DNA of 64,000 nt, from assembly GCA_014841595.1 (NCBI GenBank), contig JACYUE010000002.1, positions 186,001-250,000 on the forward strand. Direction: 5' to 3'. The notes under the pieces were generated by a model. It saw only the letters and a list, made by a program, of their open reading frames with translations. It was not told the DNA's origin and did not search any database. The position numbers and the translations under genes were made by a program. This document shows positions 8,964-17,661 of the stretch, piece by piece. The number at the start of each line of letters is the position of its first letter. Position 1 is the first letter of the stretch. The DNA is from Oxalobacteraceae sp. CFBP 8761 (lineage in GTDB: Bacteria > Pseudomonadota > Gammaproteobacteria > Burkholderiales > Burkholderiaceae_D).

Positions 8964-9549
8964 CCCTGACACCGCGCGCCGCCGCGGCCGCCTCAAGCTG
9001 CTGCTGGTGCTGCTGATCTGCGCCGCGCCGCTGATCGTGTCGTACATTACCTTCTACATCGTCAAGCCGACCGACCGCACCAACTACGGCACGATCCTCG
9101 ATGCGCGCACCTTGCCGATCCCGCAGATGGCCACGACCACGCTCGACGGCCAGCCGCGCACGCTCGCGGACCTGAAAGGCAAATGGGTCATGCTGCGCGT
9201 GGGCGGGGGCAAGTGCAACGATGAATGCATGCGCCAGCTGTATGCGATGCGCCAGTGGCGCACGATGCAGGGCAAGAACATGGAACGCATGGAACGCGTG
9301 TGGCTGATCACGGACAGCGAACCGCTCGACACCGTCATGATGCGCGAATACGACGGCATGGAATTGCTGCGCGCGCCGGCCGCCACTGTGGCCAAATGGC
9401 TGCCGACCGAAACGGGTCGCGCCCCGAGCGATCATATCTACCTGATCGACCCGCTGGGTAACCTCATGATGCGCTTCCCGTTCCAGCCCGAACCGGGCCG
9501 CGTCTACAAGGACATCGCCAAACTGCTCAAGGCATCGGCCATCGGCTGA
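8941..9549 (+). CDS. SCO-like thioredoxin-fold oxidase assembly protein
   Basis: 202 residues with a basic N-terminus, one membrane helix (about 19-40) and a periplasmic thioredoxin-like domain. The metal-thiol motif is CNDEC in GGGKCNDECMRQLYAMRQW, a CxxxC as in SCO/SenC proteins, although the usual PxxC context is lost. A possible His ligand is in SDHIYLIDPLGNLMMRF. It likely acts in copper or thiol handling for CuA. It starts at GTG 8941 inside the SURF1 gene. It is distinct from the canonical SCO at 11652. Confidence 0.8.
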   Translation: MAQEQLADPDTARRRGRLKLLLVLLICAAPLIVSYITFYIVKPTDRTNYGTILDARTLPIPQMATTTLDGQPRTLADLKGKWVMLRVGGGKCNDECMRQLYAMRQWRTMQGKNMERMERVWLITDSEPLDTVMMREYDGMELLRAPAATVAKWLPTETGRAPSDHIYLIDPLGNLMMRFPFQPEPGRVYKDIAKLLKASAIG

Positions 9550-9573
9550 ATCACGTTACCGGTAAAGAATCAC

Positions 9574-10731
9574 ATGGACCTGTCTTCCCTCATACACCTC
9601 GGCCTGATGGGCCTGCTCGTGGCCAGCCTGCCGCTGGCGATCGTCTGGATGTCGTCCGACGCCCACAAATACCGCAAGCTGGTCTGGGTAATGGTGTTCC
9701 TGACGTTCGACCTGATCGTGTTCGGCGGCTTCACGCGCCTGACCGACTCGGGCCTGGGCTGCCCGGACTGGCCGGGCTGTTATGGCGAAGCCAACCCGTT
9801 CCTGGCGCACGAGCAGATCGCTGCCGCCGAAGCGGCGATGCCGACCGGCCCGGTCACTGTGGCCAAGGCCTGGATCGAGATGATCCACCGCTACCTGGCG
9901 ATGGGCATCGGCGCGCTGATCCTGGCGCTGCTGTTCACGTCGGTCAAGCAGTGGCGCCGCACGCATGACGCCGTGTTCCAGCCGGCCATGCCGATCGCCT
10001 TGCTGGTCTCGGTACTGGTGCAGGGCGCGTTCGGCGCGTGGACCGTCACGCTCAAGCTGCAACCGGTGATCGTCACGATCCACCTGCTGCTGGGCATGAC
10101 GCTGCTGGCAATGCTGGTCTGGATGGGGTGCCGCGAAGACGCGCTGCTCAAGCGGCCGGCGCCGTTGCAGGGGCCTGGAATGATCGCGCGGCTGCGCAGC
10201 CTGCGCTGGCTGTCGCTGCTCGCCGCCGTCGTGCTCACCGTGCAAATCGCGCTGGGCGGGTGGGTAAGCACTAACTACGCAACCATGGCCTGCGATACGT
10301 TCCCGCTGTGCCAGGGCGCGATCGTGCCGGAACTGGACTTCGAGCACGGCTTCCACCTGTGGCGCGAGCTGGGCAAGACGATGGAAGGGCATTATTTGCC
10401 GTTCTCGGCGCTGGTCGCAATCCACTGGGTGCACCGCGCCTTTGCGCTGGCCGTCGTGCTGGTGCTGGGTTTGGCGGCGTGGCGCGCCTGGCGGTTGCCG
10501 GCGCTGGGCAAGACTGCGCGCCTGCTGGTACTGGTCATGGTGGCGCAGCTGCTCACCGGCATCGCGACCGTGTATTTCAGCTTCCCGCTGGCGATTGCCG
10601 TCATGCATAACGCCGGGGCGGCGCTGCTGGTGATCCTGGTGACCATGTTAAACTACCGGGTGAAGTTCCAACTCGACGCGGCCTGCGCTGTCCCAGCGCC
10701 CGGACTCGCCGCGTCCGCAAGCACCCATTGA
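9574..10731 (+). CDS. ctaA: Heme A synthase (COX15/CtaA)
   Basis: 385 residues with eight predicted membrane helices. It hydroxylates the heme O methyl group to form heme A. Conserved His-bearing segments are visible: [33 protein letters not shown] and [11 protein letters not shown]. The loop [21 protein letters not shown] contains the Cys pair typical of the family, and a second pair is in [11 protein letters not shown]. Its stop codon overlaps the ctaB start (TGATG), so the two heme A pathway enzymes are coupled. Confidence 0.96.
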   Translation: MDLSSLIHLGLMGLLVASLPLAIVWMSSDAHKYRKLVWVMVFLTFDLIVFGGFTRLTDSGLGCPDWPGCYGEANPFLAHEQIAAAEAAMPTGPVTVAKAWIEMIHRYLAMGIGALILALLFTSVKQWRRTHDAVFQPAMPIALLVSVLVQGAFGAWTVTLKLQPVIVTIHLLLGMTLLAMLVWMGCREDALLKRPAPLQGPGMIARLRSLRWLSLLAAVVLTVQIALGGWVSTNYATMACDTFPLCQGAIVPELDFEHGFHLWRELGKTMEGHYLPFSALVAIHWVHRAFALAVVLVLGLAAWRAWRLPALGKTARLLVLVMVAQLLTGIATVYFSFPLAIAVMHNAGAALLVILVTMLNYRVKFQLDAACAVPAPGLAASASTH

Positions 10732-11624
10732 TGACAACCCAGACAGCCATCCCCAAGCCCCAAAGCCGTTTCTCGCAGTATTGGACCCTGACCAAGCCGC
10801 GCGTGACGAAGCTGGCGGTATTCTGCGCCGTGATCGGGATGTTTCTCGCCACGGACGGCTTCCCGGGCTGGCAAACGCTGATCGCCGGCACGGCCGGTAT
10901 CTGGCTGCTGGCTGCGGCTGCATTCGCTGTCAATTGCCTGGTCGAGGCGCGCGTCGATGCGCGCATGACGCGCACCGCGCGCCGCGCCACGGCCTCGGGC
11001 GAACTGAGCACGACGCAGACCGTGGTCTTTTCGTCGATCATCGGCGGCCTGGGCATGCTGGTGCTGTACACACTCGTCAATCCGCTGACCATGTGGCTGA
11101 CCTTCGTCACGTTCGTCGGCTACGCCTTCATCTACACGCTGCTGCTCAAGCCGAACACGTCGCAGAACATCGTCATCGGCGGCTTGTCGGGCGCGATGCC
11201 GCCGGCGCTGGGCTGGGCAGCGGTAGCCAACGATGTGCCGATGGAAGCGTGGCTGCTGGTCCTGATCATTTTCATGTGGACCCCGCCGCACTTCTGGGTG
11301 CTGGCGATGTATCGCCGCGAAGACTATGCACGCTCGGGCCTGCCGATGCTGCCGATCACGCACGGCATGAAGTTCACCGGCCTGCAGGTGTGGCTGTATA
11401 CGATCGGCCTGGCCGCCACCACCTTGCTGCCGTTCGCGGTCGGCATGAGCGGCCTGATCTACCTGGCGGCCGCGGTGCCGCTCAATGCGGTCTTCCTGCG
11501 CCACTCGTGGCGCGTGCACCGCAACTACAGCGATGCGCAGGCGCGCAAGACGTTTACCTGGTCGATCGTCTACCTGTCGTTGCTGTTCGCGGCGCTGCTG
11601 GTCGACCATTATTTTAAGTTTTGA
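10731..11624 (+). CDS. ctaB: Protoheme IX farnesyltransferase (heme O synthase)
   Basis: 297 residues of the UbiA prenyltransferase superfamily, with about nine membrane helices. The first polar motif is [18 protein letters not shown] (prenyl diphosphate/Mg binding), and the second region reads [26 protein letters not shown] is a strong CyoE/CtaB signature. It converts protoheme to heme O, the substrate of CtaA just upstream. The start ATG at 10731 overlaps the ctaA stop. Confidence 0.97.
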   Translation: MTTQTAIPKPQSRFSQYWTLTKPRVTKLAVFCAVIGMFLATDGFPGWQTLIAGTAGIWLLAAAAFAVNCLVEARVDARMTRTARRATASGELSTTQTVVFSSIIGGLGMLVLYTLVNPLTMWLTFVTFVGYAFIYTLLLKPNTSQNIVIGGLSGAMPPALGWAAVANDVPMEAWLLVLIIFMWTPPHFWVLAMYRREDYARSGLPMLPITHGMKFTGLQVWLYTIGLAATTLLPFAVGMSGLIYLAAAVPLNAVFLRHSWRVHRNYSDAQARKTFTWSIVYLSLLFAALLVDHYFKF

Positions 11625-11651
11625 TTCGTAAGTTCTGATATTGGGTTCCAG

Positions 11652-12242
11652 ATGAAACGACTGCTGACCATCGCGGCGTTCTCGGCCGTGGCGCTGTTTG
11701 CCACCGGCTGCGACAAGCTGCGCGACAAAGCCCCGGCTTTCCACAACACGGACGTGACGGGCGTCGACTATGCCAAGGGCTTCACGCTGACCGACCATAC
11801 CGGCAAGGTGCGCACGCTGGAAGACTTCCGCGGCAAGATCGTGGTGATGTTCTTCGGCTATACCCAGTGCCCGGACGTGTGCCCGACCACGATGGCAGAA
11901 ATGGCGACCGTGCTCAAAGAAATGGGCCCGTCGGCCGACGAAGTCCAGGTGCTGTTCGTCACGGTCGACCCCGAACGCGACACGCAGGAACTGCTGTCGC
12001 ACTACGTGCCGGCGTTCGACAAGCGCTTCATCGGCCTGTACGGCGACGCCGCCGCGACCGCGAAAGTGGCCAAGGAATTCAAGGTGTTCTACGCCAAGGC
12101 GCCGGGCGCCGATGCGAGCAGCTACACGGTCGACCACACGGCCGGCAGCTTCGTGTTCGACAAGCAGGGCCAGCTGCGCCTGTTCGTGCGCCATGGCCAG
12201 GGGCCGGGCCTGATCGCCCACGACCTGCGTCAACTGCTATGA
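11652..12242 (+). CDS. SCO family copper chaperone lipoprotein
   Basis: 196 residues. The N-terminus is a lipoprotein signal (LFATGCDK), placing the protein on the periplasmic side of a membrane. The thioredoxin-like domain has the copper motif CPDVC (QCPDVCPTTMAEM) and the conserved His in VDHTAGSF. SCO1/SenC proteins deliver copper to, or reduce, the CuA site of subunit II. It is the last gene of the cox biogenesis run, 27 bp after ctaB. Confidence 0.94.
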   Translation: MKRLLTIAAFSAVALFATGCDKLRDKAPAFHNTDVTGVDYAKGFTLTDHTGKVRTLEDFRGKIVVMFFGYTQCPDVCPTTMAEMATVLKEMGPSADEVQVLFVTVDPERDTQELLSHYVPAFDKRFIGLYGDAAATAKVAKEFKVFYAKAPGADASSYTVDHTAGSFVFDKQGQLRLFVRHGQGPGLIAHDLRQLL

Positions 12243-12271
12243 TGCCGTAAAGACCACTTCCCTGAGGCAGC

Positions 12272-13351
12272 ATGGAGCAGCAACGACCCGGCAGGAACTA
12301 CACCCGCATCGCCATGGTCATCCTGCTCACGCTGGGCTGCCTCTATGTGCTGCGGCCTTTCCTGCCGGCGATCCTGTTCGCCGCCGCCGTCGCCATTTCG
12401 AGCTGGCCGCTGTACCTGCGGCTGCTCACGCGCCTGAACGGCCAGCGCACGATTGCGGCGCTGACCATGACGCTCTCGCTCACGCTGCTGTTCATCATTC
12501 CGCTGTCGATGGTCGCCTATAACCTGGGCGACGACGTCGCGCGCGGCTTCGGCGAACTGCGCCTCTTGATCGAGCACCGCGAACTGGCGCCACCCACCTG
12601 GCTGCGCGACATCCCGCTGGTCGGCCCGTCGGTCGAGACCTATCTGAACGACCTGATCGCCAGCCGTGAGCAGATGCTGGCGCTGGCCCAGCGCATGCTC
12701 GAGCCGGCGCGCCACTGGCTCGTCAAAGGCGGCTTGATGCTGGGCACCGGCGTCGTGCAAATGAGCCTGGCCGCGTTCGTGAGCTTCTTCCTGTACCGCG
12801 ACGGCAATGGCCTGCTGTCGATCATCGAAGTGACGATGCGCAAAGTGATGGGCGAGGGCGCCGAATCGATCCAGGCCACCGTCAGCCAGACGGTGCGCGG
12901 GGTGATGTACGGCCTGCTCGGCACCGCGCTGGCGCAGGCAATCGTCGCTGCCATCGGCTTTGCGATTGCCGGTGTGCCGGCTGTGCCGCTGCTGTCGGTG
13001 CTGATCTTCCTGACGTCGCTGATCCCGTTCGGCCCGCCGCTGGTCTGGGGCGGGGCGGCGCTCTGGCTGTTCGCGCAAGGCGAGACAGGCTGGTCGATCT
13101 TCATGACGGTCTGGGGCGCGGTCTTGATCAGCGGCGTCGATAACGTCGTGCGGCCGATGCTGATCAGCCGTGGCAGCAGCCTGCCGTTTCTGCTCACGCT
13201 GCTCGGCGTGCTGGGCGGCCTGATCGCATTCGGCTTCATCGGGATGTTCATCGGCCCAGTATTGTTGGCAGTCGGTTACTCCCTGATGAGCGAGTGGACC
13301 GGCACCGAAGATCCGATCGTCAAGCACGACGAAGAACGCATCGTCGAATAG
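12272..13351 (+). CDS. AI-2E family transporter (PerM-like)
   Basis: 359 residues with about seven or eight membrane helices in the AI-2E/PerM arrangement. Typical elements are the N-terminal RPFLPAILFAAAVAISSWPLY, the central GLLGTALAQAIVAAIGFAIAGVP, and the C-terminal SLIPFGPPLVWG and VVRPMLISRGSSLPFLLTLLGVLGG. The family exports small molecules or exchanges ions; some members act as Na+(Li+)/H+ antiporters, so autoinducer transport should not be assumed. It begins 29 bp after the SCO gene and may be read through from the cox run. Confidence 0.85.
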   Translation: MEQQRPGRNYTRIAMVILLTLGCLYVLRPFLPAILFAAAVAISSWPLYLRLLTRLNGQRTIAALTMTLSLTLLFIIPLSMVAYNLGDDVARGFGELRLLIEHRELAPPTWLRDIPLVGPSVETYLNDLIASREQMLALAQRMLEPARHWLVKGGLMLGTGVVQMSLAAFVSFFLYRDGNGLLSIIEVTMRKVMGEGAESIQATVSQTVRGVMYGLLGTALAQAIVAAIGFAIAGVPAVPLLSVLIFLTSLIPFGPPLVWGGAALWLFAQGETGWSIFMTVWGAVLISGVDNVVRPMLISRGSSLPFLLTLLGVLGGLIAFGFIGMFIGPVLLAVGYSLMSEWTGTEDPIVKHDEERIVE

Positions 13352-13504
13352 GTTCCACTGGAGTTTTCCTGCTGGAACCGTAAGAGGGGTGCACGAACCC
13401 CTGTGCTATCGTCGACAGCACATTCTCGTGAACCAACAAGGCCTCATGAATGGTCCGCTTGCCGCGCGCAACCGGGCTGTTTCTGCCTGCTCGAAAGGAA
13501 TTCA

Positions 13505-14266
13505 ATGAACCGTTTCAATGATAAAACCGTCCTCGTCACCGGTGCCGCATCCGGCATCGGCCTGTCGGCTGCCCGCCGTTTTCTGGATGAGGGCGCCCGT
13601 GTCGTCATGCTCGATATCGACGGCGATAAACTCGGCAAGGCTGCCGCTAGTCTTCCCCAGGATCGCGTGCTCGTGCAGGTCGGTGACACCGCCGACAAGG
13701 CCACCGCGACAGCCGCCGTCAAGGCCACCGTCGAGCGCTTCGGCGGCCTGCATATCCTGATCAACAATGCCGGCATCGCGACGGACGGCGACATCATGGC
13801 CACGAGCGAAGAAGACTTCGCGCGTGTCATGGCCGTCAATGTCACCGGCTACTATCACATGGCCAAGGCCGCAATGCTTGAACTCGTCAAGACCCGCGGT
13901 TCGATCGTCATGACGTCGTCGGTCTCGGGACTGGGCGGTGACTGGGAAATGTTTGCCTACAACACGTCGAAAGGCGCGGTCAGCAATATGGTGCGGGCAA
14001 TGGCGATGGATGCAGCCAAGGACGGGGTGCGCGTGAACGCGGTCAATCCAAGCTTTACCGACACCGGGTTGACCCAGGACATGATCAACAAGCCCGAACT
14101 GGTCGCCAAGTTCAACGAGCGCATGCCGCTGGGCGCACCGGAAGATCCGGATGGCGTTGCAGCCGCGATGGCGTTCCTGGCGAGCGACGATGCGCGCCTC
14201 ATTACCGGCGTGAACTTGCCGGTGGATGCCGGGTTGATGGCGTCGAACGGTCAGCCGCCGCAGTAA
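13505..14266 (+). CDS. Short-chain dehydrogenase/reductase
   Basis: 253 residues, a classical SDR. The cofactor-binding TGAASGIG motif is near residue 12, D37-type acidic residue in VVMLDIDGD suggests NAD(H) preference, NNAG is present, and the catalytic Ser, Tyr and Lys are in MTSSVSGLGG and YNTSKGA. The substrate is not evident. The ATG at 13505 follows AAAGGAA at about 6 nt; the frame is open upstream but without family sequence. It stands alone between the transporter and a PEP-CTERM gene. Confidence 0.9.
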   Translation: MNRFNDKTVLVTGAASGIGLSAARRFLDEGARVVMLDIDGDKLGKAAASLPQDRVLVQVGDTADKATATAAVKATVERFGGLHILINNAGIATDGDIMATSEEDFARVMAVNVTGYYHMAKAAMLELVKTRGSIVMTSSVSGLGGDWEMFAYNTSKGAVSNMVRAMAMDAAKDGVRVNAVNPSFTDTGLTQDMINKPELVAKFNERMPLGAPEDPDGVAAAMAFLASDDARLITGVNLPVDAGLMASNGQPPQ

Positions 14267-14292
14267 ATGTCGATCAGAAATCCGGCAAGTTC

Positions 14293-14311
14293 TTGTCGGA
14301 ATTTCTTACAC
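14293..14311. promoter_or_regulatory. Shared upstream element of PEP-CTERM genes, copy 1
   Basis: TTGTCGGAATTTCTTACAC lies about 50 bp upstream of a -24/-12 promoter and 100 bp before a PEP-CTERM gene. A near-identical copy is at 19616-19635, upstream of the second PEP-CTERM gene. The TGT...ACA ends are inverted. An enhancer-binding protein site is the likely reading; this is inference from sharing and position. Confidence 0.55.
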
Positions 14312-14361
14312 AACTAGCAATAAAAAATGACGCCCCTTTAAGATTCAAGAGGTTACAGAAC

Positions 14362-14377
14362 AGGCACGCGAATTGCT
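14362..14377 (+). promoter_or_regulatory. Sigma-54 (-24/-12) promoter
   Basis: AGGCACGCGAATTGCT matches the RpoN consensus TGGCACG-N4-TTGCW at all but the first base, with the required GG-N10-GC spacing (GG 14363-14364, GC 14375-14376). Transcription would begin near 14388, leaving a 26-nt leader with an AAAGAGG ribosome-binding site for the PEP-CTERM gene. Confidence 0.75.
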
Positions 14378-14413
14378 ATGTTCTAATTTCCAGAACAATT
14401 AAAGAGGTTACCC

Positions 14414-15091
14414 ATGTTTCGACGTTGTATTGCAGCAGCTGTCCTCACGCTTACCGCGGCCGCGCCGGCTGTTGCAAATTCCATCAGTATCTCGTTTGAA
14501 GAGTTTGCCCACGGCGTGTCCATCGGCGATTACCACAATAGTGGCAAGGACAGCCTGGGACGGGCTTCAGGCAATGACTACGGGTTGACTTTCAAGGGCG
14601 GCACGATCAGGCACACGACGTTGGGTGCTTATCTGTCGGGTCCCGTTCAATTGACGATCGATGTCGCCAAACTGACAGCCCTGCTCGGCACGGACGATTA
14701 CTATGTTTCATTCAACGCCGCCCGGCATGACCTTGATGGGGAGTTTACCTATTCTTTCACCGATACTGGTCATCTGGATGCAACGCGAATTGCCGGTAAT
14801 GGCAATCCGTCCTGCAGTGGTAGAGAGCCATGCAACAAGGCCTTTTATGGTGCAATGGCCGGCTATCATATTCACCCTGGTACTGGTGTTGGCAGCCTGT
14901 CAAACATCAAGTTCGATATTGACCGGCTTGATAACCTCCAGATTCATGCCTATGACGGCAGCGCCTTTATTGTCCCGGGTCTGATTCCCGGTTCGGCCGA
15001 GATCAATCGGGATATCCCGGAGCCTGCCTCCATGGCGTTGCTCGGGATCGGTGCGGTTGCGCTACTGGCGCGCCGCCGTCGTCGTCGTTAA
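14414..15091 (+). CDS. PEP-CTERM sorting domain protein
   Basis: 225 residues: a signal peptide ending near residue 21 (AAPAVA-NS), a beta-rich extracellular domain without a recognised enzyme motif, and a C-terminal PEP-CTERM signal. That signal is PEPASMALLGIGAVALLA followed by a run of six Arg. Such proteins are processed by exosortase and displayed or released with exopolysaccharide; no exosortase gene is in this window. Regulation is probably by RpoN, given the upstream -24/-12 promoter. Two Cys in PSCSGREPCNKAF may form a disulfide. Confidence 0.88.
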   Translation: MFRRCIAAAVLTLTAAAPAVANSISISFEEFAHGVSIGDYHNSGKDSLGRASGNDYGLTFKGGTIRHTTLGAYLSGPVQLTIDVAKLTALLGTDDYYVSFNAARHDLDGEFTYSFTDTGHLDATRIAGNGNPSCSGREPCNKAFYGAMAGYHIHPGTGVGSLSNIKFDIDRLDNLQIHAYDGSAFIVPGLIPGSAEINRDIPEPASMALLGIGAVALLARRRRRR

Positions 15092-15190
15092 ACGCTCTCG
15101 ACCAGCGCACTGCATCAGCGCCGTCGCTGACCAGCGACAGGCGCCTGATGTACATGGTTCGCCAGGAATCAGATTCTTCGGCGAGCGCGC

Positions 15191-15367
15191 TTAGCCCCCG
15201 CCAATACCCACAGTGACGTGGCCGCTGCCGCCGCATTGCGGGCATGCTTTGCCATCCTGGAGTGTGCCCTTGCCGGCGCAGGCGTCACAGATGTCTTCGC
15301 CGGTACCCGGCGTGCCGGGCTCGGCATCGTCGCCGGGATTGAGGTCGTGTTCGGGATGAATGCTCAT
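15191..15367 (-). CDS. Small zinc-finger protein with DnaJ-like CxxCxGxG repeats
   Basis: 58 residues from the ATG at 15367. An acidic N-terminus (MSIHPEHDLNPGDDAEPGT) leads to two knuckles, CDACAGKG and CPQCGGSG, the paired CxxCxGxG units seen in the DnaJ cysteine-rich domain, here forming one zinc site. There is no J domain. It ends in a Gly-rich tail. Small stand-alone proteins of this type are common in Burkholderiales and uncharacterised. A longer in-frame start at 15475 lacks any recognisable sequence. Confidence 0.75.
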   Translation of the reverse strand: MSIHPEHDLNPGDDAEPGTPGTGEDICDACAGKGTLQDGKACPQCGGSGHVTVGIGGG

Positions 15368-15520
15368 GATGGTCCTCGTTGCTGATCGGTCAACCGATTG
15401 TAGTGAGGTTTTCGAGCTGGTGGCGCAAGGCAGGCGCTGCAGGAAACGCGCGCGCCCCAAGCGCTTGCCGGACAACGGTTCGGCAGTCAGGGCAACGATC
15501 CCTGCCTGCCGAAATGCGGT

Positions 15521-16621
15521 TTACTTCTGCATGCTGTAACGCTCGAGCCAGTGCGCATACGGCGCCGGCAACACCCAGGTCGGACGCTCGATGCCCAGCT
15601 CTTTGGCCGCTTCCAGCGGGTAGTGCGGATTGGCCAGGTGGGCGCGGCCTACCATGACGAGGTCCAGCTGTTCGTCGGCCACGGCGCGTTCTGCCAGGTG
15701 CGGACCGTCGAAGCCCCACGCCGATGCGACCGGAATGCCAGCTTCGTCACGCACGCGCTTGGCCACAGGGCCCAGGAAGGCCGGACCCCAGGGGATATTC
15801 ACATCCGGAATCGTGAAGTTGACGCTGACGCTCAGCATGTCCAGGCCGCGCTGGCGCATCATGCGGATCAGTTCGATCGACTCATTCACCGTTTGTTCAT
15901 CGTTGCCATCGTATTCGATGACACCAAGGCGCGCAGTCAGCGGCAGGTTGGTCGGCCAGACTTCGCGCACGGCCTCAAGCGTCTCGAGCAGGAAGCGGCT
16001 GCGGCCGGCGAAATCACCGCCGTATTGGTCGGTACGCTTGTTGGCGTGCGGCGAAAAGAAGCTCTGGCCCAGGTAACCGTGGGCAAAGTGCAGTTCGAGC
16101 CATTCGAAGCCGGCTGCGAGCGCGCGACGGGCAGCGTCGACAAAATTGGCCTTGACGCGCGCGATGTCGTCCAGCGTCATTTCTTTCGGCACTTTTGGCA
16201 GATTCTTGCCGAAGGCAATCGCCGACGGTGCGATGGTGTCCCAACCGTAGGCATCTTCCGACGGGATATGGTCATCGCCTTCCCACGGACGGTTGGCGCT
16301 GGCCTTGCGGCCGGCGTGACCGATCTGGATGCCGGCGACCGCACCGGCGGCCTTGATACGGGCGGCAATGTGGGCCATGCCCTCGACCTGTGCATCGTTC
16401 CACAGGCCAGTGCAGCCCGGCGTGATCCGGCCTTCGGGCGAAACGGCGGTCGCTTCGACGATCACCAGGCCGGCGCCGCCACGGGCGATGCTGGCGTAGT
16501 GCGTCTGATGCCAATCGTTGACGAAGCCGTCATTGGCGGTGTACTGGCACATCGGCGGCACCGCGATACGGTTGCGCAACGTGACGTCTTTGAGGGTGAA
16601 CGGGGTAAACAAGGCTGCCAT
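15521..16621 (-). CDS. NADH:flavin oxidoreductase, old yellow enzyme (YqjM-like)
   Basis: 366 residues, a TIM-barrel FMN enzyme that reduces activated C=C bonds with NAD(P)H. The class III (YqjM/XenA-like) signatures are present: NRIAVPPMCQYTANDGFVNDWH at the N-terminus with the flavin-proximal Cys, IQIGHAGRKAS, the catalytic HxxH in ELHFAHGYLGQSFFSPHANKR, and DQYGGDFAGRSRF. C-terminal VMVGRAHLANPHYP is also typical. Likely role is xenobiotic or enone detoxification. It is transcribed divergently from the monooxygenase gene at 16823, with about 200 bp between them. Confidence 0.93.
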   Translation of the reverse strand: MAALFTPFTLKDVTLRNRIAVPPMCQYTANDGFVNDWHQTHYASIARGGAGLVIVEATAVSPEGRITPGCTGLWNDAQVEGMAHIAARIKAAGAVAGIQIGHAGRKASANRPWEGDDHIPSEDAYGWDTIAPSAIAFGKNLPKVPKEMTLDDIARVKANFVDAARRALAAGFEWLELHFAHGYLGQSFFSPHANKRTDQYGGDFAGRSRFLLETLEAVREVWPTNLPLTARLGVIEYDGNDEQTVNESIELIRMMRQRGLDMLSVSVNFTIPDVNIPWGPAFLGPVAKRVRDEAGIPVASAWGFDGPHLAERAVADEQLDLVMVGRAHLANPHYPLEAAKELGIERPTWVLPAPYAHWLERYSMQK

Positions 16622-16822
16622 GAATTTTTCGTTTTCTTAACGTAGGGGTCAAGCCGCGGTCTGCGCCGCGGCGGTCGGCCAGTATAGAAGGAAGGCGCAA
16701 AACGTGCTGGCGAGGCCAGCATTTTGCGGTTGGACCGGTCGATGTGTGCCCAGCGCTCGTGGCAAAAGTTCCGCCAGCACCATTGTGATAATCTTGTCGG
16801 TCGCTCACTTTCAGGGACCACC

Positions 16823-17122
16823 ATGACCTTGCCCGTCGTTGCTATTTTTGTTGCCAAGCCCGGTTTGGAAGAGAAACTGGAAACACTGTTACGCACCGTT
16901 GTCGAGCCGACGCTGCGCGAGGAAGGGTGCATCAGCTACCAAGTGAACCGCGATATTGCCAATCCACGGCGCTTCGTGTTTACCGAGGAGTGGCAGAGCA
17001 AGGCCGACCTCGACCGGCATCTTGCGACGCCGCATTTGCGGATGCTGTCGGAGCAGATACCGGCGTTGATCGAATCGAGCGATGTGATCTTGCTGGCGAA
17101 GGTTGCCGGCGGTCCGGCGTAA
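16823..17122 (+). CDS. Antibiotic biosynthesis monooxygenase (ABM) domain protein
   Basis: 99 residues forming one ABM ferredoxin-like domain: VVAIFVAKPGLEEKLETLLRTVVEPTLREEGCISYQVNRD, then FVFTEEWQSKADLDRHLATPHL. The His in ATPHL and the Trp in EEW are conserved in the family (YgiN-like quinol monooxygenases and small heme-degrading relatives). Function is probably oxidation of a small aromatic or quinol. ATG at 16823 chosen; the upstream open frame is not family-like. Confidence 0.85.
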   Translation: MTLPVVAIFVAKPGLEEKLETLLRTVVEPTLREEGCISYQVNRDIANPRRFVFTEEWQSKADLDRHLATPHLRMLSEQIPALIESSDVILLAKVAGGPA

Positions 17123-17159
17123 GCCGGAGGGCGCCTGGCGCCGGCCAGGCGGCTGGCTT

Positions 17160-17465
17160 TTACTTGTCGCCTAAAAAAGCGACGAGTTCTTCATGCCCGC
17201 CGATGCGCTTGCCGTCAATATAGGTCTGCGGTGTCGTCTCGACACCCTCGGCCTGCATGAACGAATCGACTTCGCTACGGGTCGTCAATTGATGATCCTC
17301 GACCTGGTAGCCCGCCTGTTGCAATAAGTCGAGTGATGCGACGCCGAATGGACAAGTATGTTCCGGGGTGACCATGCGGTGCAGTGTTGCTTGCTTCGAT
17401 TCCATTGGAATATAACCTTTCTTGAATAGCTCGGTTGCTTGTGGCAACGCGACGAGCAGTGACAT
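17160..17465 (-). CDS. Glutaredoxin family protein
   Basis: 101 residues with a glutaredoxin fold. The active site is TPEHTCPFGVAS, a monothiol-looking CPF with a single Cys, followed by the cis-Pro GVETTPQTYIDGKRIGG. The N-terminal KKGYIPMESKQATLHRMV resembles the linker that follows the MauE/DoxX membrane domain in fused redox proteins, but no membrane domain is present here. I use the ATG at 17465 because KKGYIP is conserved; an internal ATG at 17405 with AAGAAAGG ahead of it is the alternative and gives 81 residues. Confidence 0.8.
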   Translation of the reverse strand: MSLLVALPQATELFKKGYIPMESKQATLHRMVTPEHTCPFGVASLDLLQQAGYQVEDHQLTTRSEVDSFMQAEGVETTPQTYIDGKRIGGHEELVAFLGDK

Positions 17466-17661
17466 CGGGAGATCGAGATTAGGTGTGTGGTACCGGCCGC
17501 GCCGTGCGTGAACGCACGCACATCTGTAAATCATCGCACCTGACTCGCCCGGCACTGTCGCCTGATATCGCGTCACTTGCGTCGTACCGATTGCACGAGC
17601 GCAGAATTCACTCCCTGGCCGAATCGCATACACTGAAATACTCTACCTATCAGGAGCCAGT

